Shown in pieces: positions 19,214 through 28,473 of a stretch of DNA of 64,000 nt (position 1 is the stretch's first letter; each line of letters begins with the position of its first letter). Under the pieces are notes generated by a model that worked only from the letters and a program-made list of their open reading frames with translations, ran no database searches and was not told the origin of the DNA. Source of the stretch: UTCFX2 sp963788145 (GTDB taxonomy: Bacteria > Chloroflexota > Anaerolineae > Anaerolineales > UBA4823); contig CAWBFQ010000006.1 of assembly GCA_963788145.1 (NCBI GenBank), forward strand, positions 124,001 through 188,000. The letters run 5' to 3'. A program made the translations under genes and the position numbers.

Positions 19214-19242
19214 ATCATACTCAATTTTTGTACGAAAGTCAA
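19214..19242 (-). promoter_or_regulatory. Housekeeping-type promoter of groESL
   Basis: Minus strand: -35 TTGACT (19237-19242), a 17-base spacer and -10 TATGAT (19214-19219), immediately upstream of the CIRCE element. This is a classic sigma-70-type promoter, so heat control is likely by HrcA repression rather than an alternative sigma factor. Confidence 0.8.
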
Positions 19243-19298
19243 GGGAAAATAAAGTGGATCGGTAGAGATTCTAACAAAACGTTTACAATTCCTCGGTG

Positions 19299-20732
19299 CT
19301 ATCCCCCGGTTGTGGGCGCCCCGGTCTCGGTTGGCATGGGTGTGATCGTTGGCACAGGAGCCTGACCGGCTTCAAGTCGACGACAAATCCCCTCGCTATC
19401 CTCCACAATCCCCATTAGTGTGGGGTCATCCGGGTACGCATCGCGCACATGCGAAAGCACCTCGATCGCTTGCGGGCAATAATTCTCATTTGGGCGGCTC
19501 AAAAAAGCCAGGTTTGTGCCATATTCAACATAATAATACGCAACGGTGATGCTTGTAAGCGGCAGGCCCTCAATGTCGATTTTGCCCATCTCATTCTCGG
19601 CGGCGGTGCATCCTACTACTGCACATTGCAACAAGGACATCGCACCCTCGTAGTTGCGGGCGCGCCGGAAAATGATCCCAAGCTGACCGTAAGTCTGAGC
19701 GCTGGTCGGGTCGAGTTCTAGCGCTTTTTCCGCGTTGATCGAGGCGGCAAAGAACTGACCGATCTGCGTGTATGTTCTGGCGATCTCAATATAAGGCAGT
19801 GGATTTTGAACGCCCAGGGCCTGGTTGATTTTGGCTGCCCGGTCGAAATATTCCAATGCCCGGTCCGGGTTGCGAATTCCCTCCCGAAAGTTTTGACCAA
19901 TGCGCACATATAGAAAGGTCATATTCGGGTTGATTCTGACCGCCTCCTGGTACTGCTGGATGGCGCTATTATATTTGCCCAATGTCTCCAACACATACCC
20001 ATACACACGGTGCGTATCCATCACGGTTGGATCGAGGGTCGCCGCCTGGGCGGCATATTTCTCGGCCTGGGTCCATTTCTGTTCATCTGCCAGGATCTCG
20101 GCGTAATACGCCAGGGCAAGCGCATTCTCCGGGTCGAGTTGAAAAGCACGTGAAGCCTCCCGTTCTGCCTCTACCAGCAAACCAGTCTGCTCCTCTGCCG
20201 AAACCAACGGGTTGAACGCGTACCAATCCAGCACAAATGCCCGGATGGCTCGGATTGTACTGTCATCAGGGGCAATCTCGATCGCCCGATTTGCAGATGC
20301 TTTTGCCTCTTCCAGCCGCGCCAGGCGCTCGGTATCGTTCCGGAGCATGTTGGATGAATAAGCTTGGATTCTGGCCAGGTCTGCCCAGGCTCGCCCGTTC
20401 TGCGGATCCCCAATCAGCGCTGCCTTGTAGGCATCAATCGCATCGTTGATGACCAGAGGGGTATGGGTATCCCCAATAATAGCGGTCGGTCGGACAGGAT
20501 TATCCAGCACACCCGCGTCAAAATACGCCTGCGCCTCTAAGAAATACGATTCCGATACCCTTGTCGGAGTCGGGGTCGGCTCGAACGGAGAGATAATCTC
20601 TTTTCGCCGGACCATTGTCAACACCCATATCCCTGCGACGATCAATCCTAACAGCGTCATCAGGCGATAGAAACTGGTGCCACGCTGCTCTCGGTGGAAT
20701 GTGGGTCGCTTTCCGCTCAGATCGCGTTCCAT
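19299..20732 (-). CDS. Membrane-anchored TPR-repeat protein
   Basis: 477 residues. One membrane helix near the N-terminus (about residues 24-41, LMTLLGLIVAGIWVLTMV) is followed by a PTPTPT linker and a long array of tetratricopeptide repeats (for example DAYKAALIGDPQNGRAWADLA and EYFDRAAKINQAL). The C-terminal tail is Pro/Thr-rich (PTITPMPTETGAPTTGG). Topology suggests the repeats lie outside the membrane. It is 9 bases downstream of a second TPR gene of the same design, so the two are cotranscribed paralogues. TPR arrays are protein-interaction scaffolds; the partner is unknown. Confidence 0.8.
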   Translation of the reverse strand: MERDLSGKRPTFHREQRGTSFYRLMTLLGLIVAGIWVLTMVRRKEIISPFEPTPTPTRVSESYFLEAQAYFDAGVLDNPVRPTAIIGDTHTPLVINDAIDAYKAALIGDPQNGRAWADLARIQAYSSNMLRNDTERLARLEEAKASANRAIEIAPDDSTIRAIRAFVLDWYAFNPLVSAEEQTGLLVEAEREASRAFQLDPENALALAYYAEILADEQKWTQAEKYAAQAATLDPTVMDTHRVYGYVLETLGKYNSAIQQYQEAVRINPNMTFLYVRIGQNFREGIRNPDRALEYFDRAAKINQALGVQNPLPYIEIARTYTQIGQFFAASINAEKALELDPTSAQTYGQLGIIFRRARNYEGAMSLLQCAVVGCTAAENEMGKIDIEGLPLTSITVAYYYVEYGTNLAFLSRPNENYCPQAIEVLSHVRDAYPDDPTLMGIVEDSEGICRRLEAGQAPVPTITPMPTETGAPTTGG

Positions 20733-20741
20733 CTTTAGTTC

Positions 20742-21967
20742 CTAAGGGGCAGGAGTGAGCTCGGTTGCAGGGGTTTCTGTGGGTGCAGGCGGCGACGCCA
20801 GTAGGCTCTGCTGACAGACCGCCAGTCCCTCGGTCGCATTATAAATAGCGATTTCGTCATTCGGCACTCCTGTTAGCAGCGCCTGGAAGACCGGGACCGC
20901 TTCCGCACAGCGGTTATTGCGTGCAAGGGCAAATCCGTAATACCAATAATATTCCTCCACCCGCCCATAGTCTAAAGGGATACCCTCGACCAACGCGCCA
21001 TCCTCGGCTGTCCCCCCCGCACTGCCAGCCCCAGCGATGCGATGGCTTTGTCGAACGCTTCCTGTTTATAATAAATGATCCCCAGGTTTCCGTGCAGACG
21101 TGGATCAGTCGGCTCCACCTTGACTGCTTCTTCTGCATATTGAGCCGCCTGAGGGAAGCGCCCATCACCGAAGAAGGCTCTTGAAAGCTCTGTTAATGCA
21201 ATCGTATCGGTTGGGTCCAAAGCGTATGCTGCCAGCAGCGATTCTTGCGCTTTGTCATAATCACCAATAGCCTTGTAAGTAATCCCCAGATATAGGTTCA
21301 GGTCAGGGATATTTTTATTTATCGTCATCGCAGTTTGAAATTCCTGCAAAGCCTCTTCCAGGTTCTGCGTATTCAAAAGCACAATCCCGCGAGCCCGATG
21401 CGATTCCATCAGGTTTGGGCCCAGTTCCAGCGCTTTCTTAGAGGCTTCTGCTGCCTTATCGTAAAGTGTGAAATCCCCCTGCACCGTGAGAATTTCGGCA
21501 TAAAAAGCATAAGCCAGTGCGTTGTTCGCATCCAAAGACAAGGCTTTCTTCACCGCGATCTCTGCATCGCCATATTTCTCTTGAAAACCCAGCGCCCAGC
21601 CCATCACCGCGTATGCCAGCGGGTTGTTTGGGTTTTTCAACAAAGCATTCTGGCAATTGGTGACCGCATCTTCATAATCTCCGCTGATCACCTGCAAGCG
21701 CGCCAGAGAGACATAATTCGACGGGTTAACCGGGTCCGCATAGATAGCATCTTGATAAGCCTTGACTGCCTGACTGATTTTTCCTGCGTTGTAAAATTCC
21801 TCCGCCTGGTTGACAAAAGATTCGGGGCTTCGTGTAGGAGTCTCCGTCGGGACAAACAATGGTGGGGTTGCTGGTACAACGACCTGGTTGATATACAGCG
21901 CTGCCCCAATTAACCCAACCAATAAGACGAGTCTCCAGATCGGAGGTCGCCTTGTCCGCTTTGTCAT
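20742..21967 (-). CDS. Membrane-anchored TPR-repeat protein, frameshifted in a G7 run
   Basis: About 408 residues. A basic N-terminus and one membrane helix (WRLVLLVGLIGAALYI) precede a PTETPTRSPES linker and successive TPR units (for example AVKAYQDAIYADPVNPSNYV and AEEAVKVEPTDPRLHGNLGI). The frame breaks in a homopolymer at 21012-21018 (seven C on the plus strand); adding one base joins LGLAVRGG to TAEDGALVEGIPLDYGRV. The C-terminus is Pro/Thr-rich. An alternative start nine codons upstream (21994) cannot be excluded. It is the first gene of a pair with the TPR protein at 19299. Confidence 0.75.
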
Positions 21968-22113
21968 CGTCCATTTATTGCCGCGTAGATACATATCATA
22001 GTATTAATACCATCTTCGGGGTTGGCGCGTCAAGCATTCCATGTTAAGGCATGATGCAATCTTGGCGCGATTCGATTAAGACATACCCAAATGCCTTTTA
22101 TTTCTTCCAGGTC

Positions 22114-22142
22114 TTGCCAAGCAAAGGTCTCGCGGCTAGAAT
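22114..22142 (+). promoter_or_regulatory. Promoter directly abutting trmD (probable leaderless mRNA)
   Basis: -35 TTGCCA (22114-22119), 17-base spacer, -10 TAGAAT (22137-22142). The trmD ATG begins at 22149, 6 bases after the -10 box, where the transcription start itself would be expected. No Shine-Dalgarno sequence is present. Confidence 0.55.
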
Positions 22143-22148
22143 GAATGC

Positions 22149-22994
22149 ATGCCCGCGAGTCCAGAGCATTCGGATCCAGCCCTCCGTTTCGAAGTCTTCA
22201 CTCTCTTCCCAGAAGTCATCGAACCTTATCTAGAATCCAGCATCTTGCAGCGTGCGCGCCAGCGTGGGTTGCTCGAAGTGCACCTGCACAACATTCGCGG
22301 CTGGACCACTGACCGCCATCATATTACCGATGATGAGCCATATGGCGGAGGGGGCGGTATGGTGATGAAGCCTGAGCCGATTTTCACGGCAGTTGAAGCA
22401 GTTTTGGGGTCGCCTCCAACTTGCCCGTTGATCCTGCTGACTCCCCAAGGTCGCCTTTTTAATCAAAATATCGCCCGCGAATTGGCGCTCGGCAGCCCGA
22501 TAGCGGCGGCCGAGACCCGCCGCGCCTCAATGGATGAAGCGTCGGAAGCACCTATCCCCCTACCCGGCACGCGCCGGATCGGATTGCTTTGTGGACGTTA
22601 TGAGGGTTTCGACGAACGTGTGCGAGAGTTCCTGGTTACGGATGAAATTTCCATCGGTGATTATGTGATCACCGGTGGTGAACTGGCCGCCCTGATCGTG
22701 ATTGACGCCGCCTCACGCTGGATACCGGGTGTGCTGGGAGATCCGGACGGAGCTCTGGACGACTCGCATGCCTCCGGACTGCTTGAATATCCGCATTACA
22801 CCCGCCCGCCCGAATTCCGCGGCTATCGCGTCCCGGAGATATTACTCTCGGGAGATCACGCCCGAATCGCCCGCTGGCGCAGGGAACAATCCCTCCTTCG
22901 CACATGGCGGCGAAGGCCGGATTTGCTGGAAAAAGCAATGCTAAGTGAAGCGGATCGGAAATTCATTGAAGAAATAAAAATTTCTAAGGCATAA
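22149..22994 (+). CDS. trmD: tRNA (guanine-37-N1)-methyltransferase TrmD
   Basis: 281 residues, SPOUT-class methyltransferase that makes m1G37 in tRNA with S-adenosylmethionine. Hallmarks are FEVFTLFPEVIEPYL, ITDDEPYGGGGGMVMKPEP, LLTPQGRLFNQ, the knot motif LCGRYEGFDERV and ISIGDYVITGGELAALIVID. It is longer than the usual 230-250 residues because of a 12-residue N-terminal extension and an insertion (about residues 117-138, AAAETRRASMDEASEAPIPL) just before the knot. It is apparently transcribed alone from a promoter touching its start codon rather than inside the common rpsP-rimM-trmD-rplS operon. Confidence 0.93.
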   Translation: MPASPEHSDPALRFEVFTLFPEVIEPYLESSILQRARQRGLLEVHLHNIRGWTTDRHHITDDEPYGGGGGMVMKPEPIFTAVEAVLGSPPTCPLILLTPQGRLFNQNIARELALGSPIAAAETRRASMDEASEAPIPLPGTRRIGLLCGRYEGFDERVREFLVTDEISIGDYVITGGELAALIVIDAASRWIPGVLGDPDGALDDSHASGLLEYPHYTRPPEFRGYRVPEILLSGDHARIARWRREQSLLRTWRRRPDLLEKAMLSEADRKFIEEIKISKA

Positions 22995-23049
22995 GCCTGG
23001 ATAGTTCCAAATTATCCAGCAACCGTTAAGAATACAACGGAGAAAACAC

Positions 23050-24312
23050 ATGAAACTGAACTATGGAAAAACCTTCTTACTCGGCTTTGGTTTCTTTGGC
23101 GTGAGCGTGATCTGGGGTGTTTATAATGCCTTTGTCCCGCTCTTTCTGGCGAACAAATTTGGGCTTTCACCGATCTGGATCGGTTTTTTCATGACCCTGG
23201 ATAACATAGCTGCCTTGCTGATCCAGCCGCCGGTGGGCGCCTGGTCGGACCGTCTGCGTACGCCTATAGGACGACGGATGCCGTTCATCCTTATCGGCGC
23301 GCCGTTAGCCGCCCTGGCTTTTGGCGTGATCCCCCTTGCGAGCGTCCTGCCGCTTTTCGTCGCCTGTACCAGCACGTTGCTGCTCAGCATGGCCTTGTGG
23401 CGCACCCCGGTTATTGCTTTGATGCCCGATATCACCCCGTCCGCTTTTCGCTCACAGGCGAATGGCATCATCAACTTCATGGGCGGCGTCGGCGCAATCG
23501 TCAGCTTCCTGTTGGGCGCCAGCCTGTACGAGATGAACCCGGCTTTTCCCTTCTGGCTGGGGTCAATCCTGGTGGTGGTTTCAAGCTTGCTGGTATTTGC
23601 CTTTATTCGCGAGCCAAAAACTTACCAGGTCAGCGAAATTCGCCCCAGCATGCTCGCCAGTCTGCAGGGTATCTTGCGGGATCCCGATAAAAGCGCCCTG
23701 CGCATCCTGCTGGCGATCTTTTTCTGGTTTCTGGGCTACAACGCAGTCGAGGCGTTTTTTACGCTGTATGCTCAAAAGCACCTGGGTTTGGCGGAAGCTG
23801 ATGGGGCTCGCCTGCTTGGGCAGCTTTCGTTCATCTTCGTCTTGATGGCCCTTCCGTCTGGCTATATCGGCGCTCGCATCGGTCGCCGGATCACCATCAT
23901 GACTGGTATCACCCTGATGACAGCCGTTATGATTGCCATTTTTATACTTCCTATCGCCACCCTTATTACACCCCTGGCGCGCATCCCGGTGCTGGGCCTT
24001 ATCCCGGTGATCGGTCTGATGTTGATGGTCGCCGGGGCTGCCTGGGCGTTGATCAACATCAACTCGCTCCCGATGGTGGTCGACATGACCGACGCCGCCC
24101 ATCTCGGCACCTTCACCGGGCTGTATTACCTGTTTTCCACCCTGGCCGCCATCGCCGGCCCAAATGTGAACGGCTGGATCATCGAGCTTTCTGGGCGCAA
24201 CTACAACGCCACCATGATGATCGCGCCGGTTTTTATGGCGATCGCTTTTCTGATGATGATCGGCGTGCGGCGCGGCGAAGCCACCACCGAAACGCCCGCC
24301 CCTGCAGACTGA
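23050..24312 (+). CDS. MFS transporter (SLC45/sugar-type)
   Basis: 420 residues with about 12 hydrophobic segments. The WSDRLRTPIGRRMPFILIGAP loop between helices 2 and 3 is the major-facilitator signature in the form seen in SLC45-like and glycoside-type transporters, and RIGRRITIMTG is its echo in the second half. The ATG has GGAG 7 bases upstream. It stands alone between trmD and the hrcA promoter. A sugar or glycoside substrate is an inference from family resemblance only. The gene is intact. Confidence 0.82.
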   Translation: MKLNYGKTFLLGFGFFGVSVIWGVYNAFVPLFLANKFGLSPIWIGFFMTLDNIAALLIQPPVGAWSDRLRTPIGRRMPFILIGAPLAALAFGVIPLASVLPLFVACTSTLLLSMALWRTPVIALMPDITPSAFRSQANGIINFMGGVGAIVSFLLGASLYEMNPAFPFWLGSILVVVSSLLVFAFIREPKTYQVSEIRPSMLASLQGILRDPDKSALRILLAIFFWFLGYNAVEAFFTLYAQKHLGLAEADGARLLGQLSFIFVLMALPSGYIGARIGRRITIMTGITLMTAVMIAIFILPIATLITPLARIPVLGLIPVIGLMLMVAGAAWALININSLPMVVDMTDAAHLGTFTGLYYLFSTLAAIAGPNVNGWIIELSGRNYNATMMIAPVFMAIAFLMMIGVRRGEATTETPAPAD

Positions 24313-24494
24313 CAAATTTTGGGGGTAAAAACCTGCCCATCCAATATGATCCCGCGCAGTGGGCGCTCCCACCAGATTTGGGCTTATCTGGTTGCGTCGG
24401 GGCATCCCATTTTCGGGCACAAGATTGCCTTGATCGATCGTTTCAATCTGCGTTAACTTCTTATTAGAAATCCTCACCCCGCCTAAAGGAATTC

Positions 24495-24523
24495 TTGACG
24501 CCTCTTGATCAGCGTGGTAACAT
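24495..24523 (+). promoter_or_regulatory. Promoter of the hrcA heat-shock cluster
   Basis: -35 TTGACG (24495-24500), 17-base spacer, -10 TAACAT (24518-24523), followed 13 bases later by a perfect CIRCE palindrome. It probably drives hrcA and perhaps the grpE-dnaK-dnaJ genes behind it. Confidence 0.72.
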
Positions 24524-24536
24524 CTTATCCGCAGTT

Positions 24537-24563
24537 TTAGCAATCGAAGCTTTCGATTGCTAA
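24537..24563 (+). promoter_or_regulatory. CIRCE element (HrcA operator) of hrcA
   Basis: Perfect inverted repeat TTAGCAATC-N9-GATTGCTAA, 9-bp arms with a 9-base spacer that is itself palindromic (GAAGCTTTC with the central G/C/T pattern). It carries the T-for-G change of the CIRCE consensus in both arms, the same change found in one arm of the groESL site. HrcA autoregulation is expected. Confidence 0.92.
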
Positions 24564-24580
24564 AACGATAGTTGGAGATT

Positions 24581-25637
24581 ATGGCAGACCTGAGCGAAAG
24601 ACAAAAGATGATCCTGGCTTTGGTGATCCGGGATTATATTGAAAATGCCCAGCCGGTTGGTTCAGTCCATCTTGTTGATGACTATCGGTTGGATTTTAGC
24701 TCGGCTACGGTGCGCAATGAGATGCTAGCTCTAACTGAGATGGGTTATCTACGCCAACCGCACACCTCGGCCGGGCGCGTGCCTTCCGAGGAAGGCTACC
24801 GCTATTTCGTCCGTCAGTTGATGGGAAACACGGACCTGCCTGCCCCAACCAAACGTACCATCATCCACCAGTTTTACCAGGCTGGCGCAGATGTGGACCA
24901 CTGGATGCGTCTGACCGCGTCAGTTCTTGCCCACCAGTCCCAGGCCGCCGCGTTAGTCACCGCGCCGCACCCCGAGCGCGCTCGTATTCAAACACCTCGA
25001 ATTGATCAATACCCACGGTCGCCAGGTGTTGATGGTATTGGTCCTCTCTGGCGGTGAAGTCAGCCAGCAGATGTTCAATCTGGCTGAGCCAGTCACCCAA
25101 GAGCAGCTCAGTTCGGTTGCTGCTGTCATTAACCAGCTTTGTCAGGGTTTGACGGCGGATAATATTGCCGCTGGATGTTCTGCGTCCGCACTTACCCCTC
25201 CCGCCTCCGTCCTCGAAAGGGATTTCCTCAAATTGGTGGAGGCTGAGATGAAACGCTCAACTGCGGTGATCACTGGTGAACTGTACCGCGATGGGTTGAC
25301 CCATGTATTGGCGGAACCCGAGTTTGGCGAAATTGATCTCGCCAGGCGGGCGTTGCGCCTTCTGGAAGAGCGCCCACTCCTTGAGGATATATTGGCTCGC
25401 ACCGTGCTCTCGAACGAATTGGGCGGCGTTCAGGTTTTGATTGGTGGCGAGGGCGCCTGGGAAGATCTGCGCGAATGCTCTGTCATCCTGGCTCGTTATG
25501 GCGCTCCAGGTCTGGCGACAGGTACGCTGGGAGTGCTGGGACCAATGCGCATGCCTTATGGACGTACCATCTCGACCGTCCGTTTCATGGCTGGTCTGTT
25601 AACCGATATGGTCGAAGACATGCTGACTGAAGAATAA
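24581..25637 (+). CDS. hrcA: Heat-inducible transcription repressor HrcA, frameshifted
   Basis: About 352 residues. N-terminal winged helix (LSERQKMILALVIRDYIENAQPVGS, then SSATVRNEMLALTEMGYL and QPHTSAGRVPSEEGYRYFV, all classic HrcA), then the inserted dimerisation domain and a C-terminal GAF-like domain with GYLGVLGPMRMPYG-type ending (here LGVLGPMRMPYGRTISTV). A single-base break at about 24980 separates residues PHPER from LVFKHLELINTHGRQ. The start is the ATG of MADLSER behind GGAG. HrcA binds CIRCE and is released on heat stress with help from GroEL. A real null would leave groESL unrepressed; an assembly error is more likely. Confidence 0.92.
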
Positions 25638-25757
25638 TCACATCTTGGCCTGCTGGTACCGGCTGAGAAAATTTGAGATAGCCGATTAAAAGTCGCACAG
25701 GTCTAATTGCTGTGATCGCCTGCTGGTTATCTTGATAAAGGAGCAACGAAAAGCATC

Positions 25758-26330
25758 ATGCCAAAAAATAGAAAAGAGCAATCCATCCCGCAAGAGATGG
25801 ATTCAGGCGAGGAAGAAATGCCGGAGATTCGGACTGAGCAGAATGGGACCCCCACTGGCGAGGAAATGATTGCCTCCCTGCAGAGTGAATTGGCTGAAGC
25901 CCATGTTAAAGCTGGGGAATATCTGGATGGGTGGCAGCGATCAAGAGCAGAGTTCACCAATTATAAGAAACGCATCGAACGCGAGCAATCCCAAACCTAT
26001 CAGATGGCCGCTGCGGCAGTGATCCGCCATTTTCTAGGAGTGGTTGATGACCTCGAAAGAGCATTAAGAAATCGACCTAAAGAAGGCGACGGAGCAACGT
26101 GGTCTGAAGGGATTGATCTGATCTACCGTAAGCTGCTCTCTGCCATGGAAAGTGAAGGAGTGACACGCATGAAGGTGGATGATGAGATGTTCGACCCTAA
26201 CTTTCACGAAGCGATCATGTCCGAACCAAGCGATACTCATGCCAGCGGGCAAATTATCGAAGTGCTGCAGCAGGGTTATCTGCAAGGGGATAGGGTTATT
26301 CGCCCGGCAATGGTGCGTGTGGCGAGCTAA
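25758..26330 (+). CDS. grpE: Nucleotide exchange factor GrpE
   Basis: 190 residues: an acidic N-terminus, a long coiled coil (about residues 35-90, including LQSELAEAHVKAGEYLDGWQRSRAEFTNYKKRIERE) and a C-terminal beta domain (MFDPNFHEAIMSEPSDTHASGQIIEVLQQGYLQGDRVIRPAMVRVA). It releases ADP from DnaK. AGGAG is 14 bases from the ATG, an unusually long gap. It lies 120 bases after hrcA and 117 before dnaK. Confidence 0.95.
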   Translation: MPKNRKEQSIPQEMDSGEEEMPEIRTEQNGTPTGEEMIASLQSELAEAHVKAGEYLDGWQRSRAEFTNYKKRIEREQSQTYQMAAAAVIRHFLGVVDDLERALRNRPKEGDGATWSEGIDLIYRKLLSAMESEGVTRMKVDDEMFDPNFHEAIMSEPSDTHASGQIIEVLQQGYLQGDRVIRPAMVRVAS

Positions 26331-26447
26331 ATTTGCGATTAAAAGACATCCAACGGATAAGAAAATCCAGAATATAAAAATCTTTCGATTGAAGAATTGC
26401 TAACCATCTTTTTTCAAACACATTGAAGTTCAACTGGAGGAATCATA

Positions 26448-28358
26448 ATGGCAAAAATTATCGGCATTGACCTGGGCACAACCAATTCAGTCGTCGCAGT
26501 TATGGAAGGCGGTGAGCCGACCGTTATCCCCTCTGCGGAGGGAGAACGTCTGGTTCCGTCTGTAGTGGCGGTCAATAAGAACCACGAACGGCTGACGGGG
26601 CGCGTCGCCCGCAATCAATCTGTTGTCAACCCTGAAAATACCATCTTTTCTATTAAACGCTTCATGGGTCGCAAGTATAAAGATCCCGAAGTCCAGCGCG
26701 CCGTCTCACGCGTCCCTTATAAAGTGGCCGAAGCCCCTAACGGTGATATCCGTGTAATATTGGACGGCAAGGAGTATTCCCCGCCCGAAATATCTGCCAT
26801 GATTTTAAGCAAGCTGAAAGCTGACGCGGAAGCCTACCTGGGCGAATCCGTCACCCAGGCTGTGATTACGGTTCCGGCTTATTTCAACGATGCCCAACGC
26901 AATGCCACCAAAGACGCTGGCAAGATTGCCGGGTTGGAAGTGCTGCGCATCATCAACGAGCCAACCGCCTCCTCGCTCGCATATGGCCTGGACAAGAAGA
27001 AAGATGAAGTGATTGCTGTCTACGACTTAGGCGGCGGAACGTTTGATATCTCCATCCTGGATGTAGGCGATGGCGTCTTCCAGGTGCGTTCCACCAGCGG
27101 TGATACATTCCTGGGCGGCGACGATTTTGATAACCGCATTATCGATTATGTCGCCGATGAATTCCAGCGCGAGAACGGGATTGACCTGCGCAAGGATCGT
27201 CAAGCCCTGCAGCGCATGAAAGAAGCTTCCGAAAAAGCCAAGATCGAGCTATCGTCGCTGATGCAAACCGAAATAAACCTGCCTTATATCACTGCCGATG
27301 CCAGCGGGCCGCGCCACCTGGTGATGCCCTTCACTCGTTCCAAATTGGAGCAGTTGACCAGCGATCTAATTGAGCGCTCCCTTAAACCCGTCCGTGATGC
27401 CATGAAAGACGCTGGGGTCGAAGCATCCCAGGTCAATGAAGTGGTCATGGTCGGCGGTATGACCCGCATGCCCGCGGTTCAAGATGCAGTTCGCAAGCTC
27501 TTTACCAAAGAACCTCATAAAGGGGTCAACCCGGATGAAGTTGTTGCAATCGGGGCTGCAATCCAGGCGGGTGTGCTGGGCGGTGAAGTGAAAGACATCC
27601 TGCTCCTCGATGTTACTCCCCTCAGCCTCTCAGTTGAGACCCTGGGCGGAGTTGCCACCCCTCTGATTGAGCGCAACACCACTATTCCCACCCGGAAGAG
27701 TCAGATCTTTTCCACCGCATCCGATATGCAATCGCAAGTGGAGATCCATATTTTGCAAGGTGAGCGCCCTCTGGCTGTGGATAACAAATCGTTGGGCCGC
27801 TTCATTCTGGATGGAATTCCACCTGCCCCGCGTGGCATCCCCCAGGTTGAAGTGACCTTCGATATCGACGCCAATGGGATTCTCAATGTCACCGCCCAGG
27901 ACAAGGCTACTGGAAGAAGCCAACACATCACCATCACAGCTTCCTCCGGACTTTCCGAAGCCGAGATCGAGAAAATGCGTCGGGATGCCGAGCAGCATGC
28001 GGAAGAAGACCGCCTGCGTAAAGAGCTGATTGAAGCGCGTAACAATGCCGATACCACCATCTATTCAGCCGAAAAGTTGTTAAAAGATTTGGGCGAGAAA
28101 GTTGCGCCGGAGCTGAAAACCCAGGTAGAAGACAAAATTGCCAGACTACGTGATTTGCTTTCTCGTGATGATACAGAAGCGATCCGAAAATCTCTCGATG
28201 AGTTGAACCAGGTTGTCCAGCAGGTCGGCGCAGCCGCTTACCAACAGACTGAACCGCAGACAGGCGCTCCAGGCGGCGAGGATAGATCTGACGACGCCGG
28301 TGGACGCCCTCCCGAAAGCGGCGAAGATGTGGTGGATGGCGAGTTCCACAGCGCATGA
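26448..28358 (+). CDS. dnaK: Chaperone DnaK (Hsp70)
   Basis: 636 residues, full length. N-terminal ATPase with IGIDLGTTNSVVAVMEGG, AYFNDAQRNATKDAG and DLGGGTFDISILD; substrate-binding domain with LLDVTPLSLSVETLGG; a helical lid; and an acidic C-terminus (GEDVVDGEFHSA). A GGAGG site is 7 bases before the ATG. It works with GrpE and DnaJ in folding and in recycling aggregated proteins. It is the third gene of hrcA-grpE-dnaK-dnaJ-prmA. Confidence 0.98.
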   Translation: MAKIIGIDLGTTNSVVAVMEGGEPTVIPSAEGERLVPSVVAVNKNHERLTGRVARNQSVVNPENTIFSIKRFMGRKYKDPEVQRAVSRVPYKVAEAPNGDIRVILDGKEYSPPEISAMILSKLKADAEAYLGESVTQAVITVPAYFNDAQRNATKDAGKIAGLEVLRIINEPTASSLAYGLDKKKDEVIAVYDLGGGTFDISILDVGDGVFQVRSTSGDTFLGGDDFDNRIIDYVADEFQRENGIDLRKDRQALQRMKEASEKAKIELSSLMQTEINLPYITADASGPRHLVMPFTRSKLEQLTSDLIERSLKPVRDAMKDAGVEASQVNEVVMVGGMTRMPAVQDAVRKLFTKEPHKGVNPDEVVAIGAAIQAGVLGGEVKDILLLDVTPLSLSVETLGGVATPLIERNTTIPTRKSQIFSTASDMQSQVEIHILQGERPLAVDNKSLGRFILDGIPPAPRGIPQVEVTFDIDANGILNVTAQDKATGRSQHITITASSGLSEAEIEKMRRDAEQHAEEDRLRKELIEARNNADTTIYSAEKLLKDLGEKVAPELKTQVEDKIARLRDLLSRDDTEAIRKSLDELNQVVQQVGAAAYQQTEPQTGAPGGEDRSDDAGGRPPESGEDVVDGEFHSA

Positions 28359-28377
28359 TCTGTTGGATAACGTCTTT

Positions 28378-28391
28378 CGAAACCGGTTTCG
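28378..28391. promoter_or_regulatory. LacI-operator-like palindrome in the dnaK-dnaJ gap
   Basis: Perfect 14-bp palindrome CGAAACCGGTTTCG, of the GAAAnCGnTTTC form bound by many LacI/GalR-family repressors. An imperfect second copy, CGAAACCAGTTTCA, lies at 28445-28458, 67 bases downstream and 15 bases before dnaJ. No LacI-family gene is in this window. Confidence 0.4.
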
Positions 28392-28473
28392 GTATTAAAG
28401 AAACTCCGACGTTTGAACATCCTACCGTCCGAACGTGCCATATCCGAAACCAGTTTCATCCTTCTTAATTGCG

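Noticed and set aside
22998..23020. CTGGATA / TATCCAG hairpin after trmD as a terminator
   Set aside because: The stem is short (CTGGATA against TTATCCAG), and there is no T-run behind it.
23581..24543. 320-codon open frame on the minus strand over the MFS gene and hrcA promoter
   Set aside because: His/Asp/Gln-rich composition typical of an antisense shadow. It covers the hrcA promoter, and the sense strand is a clear transporter.
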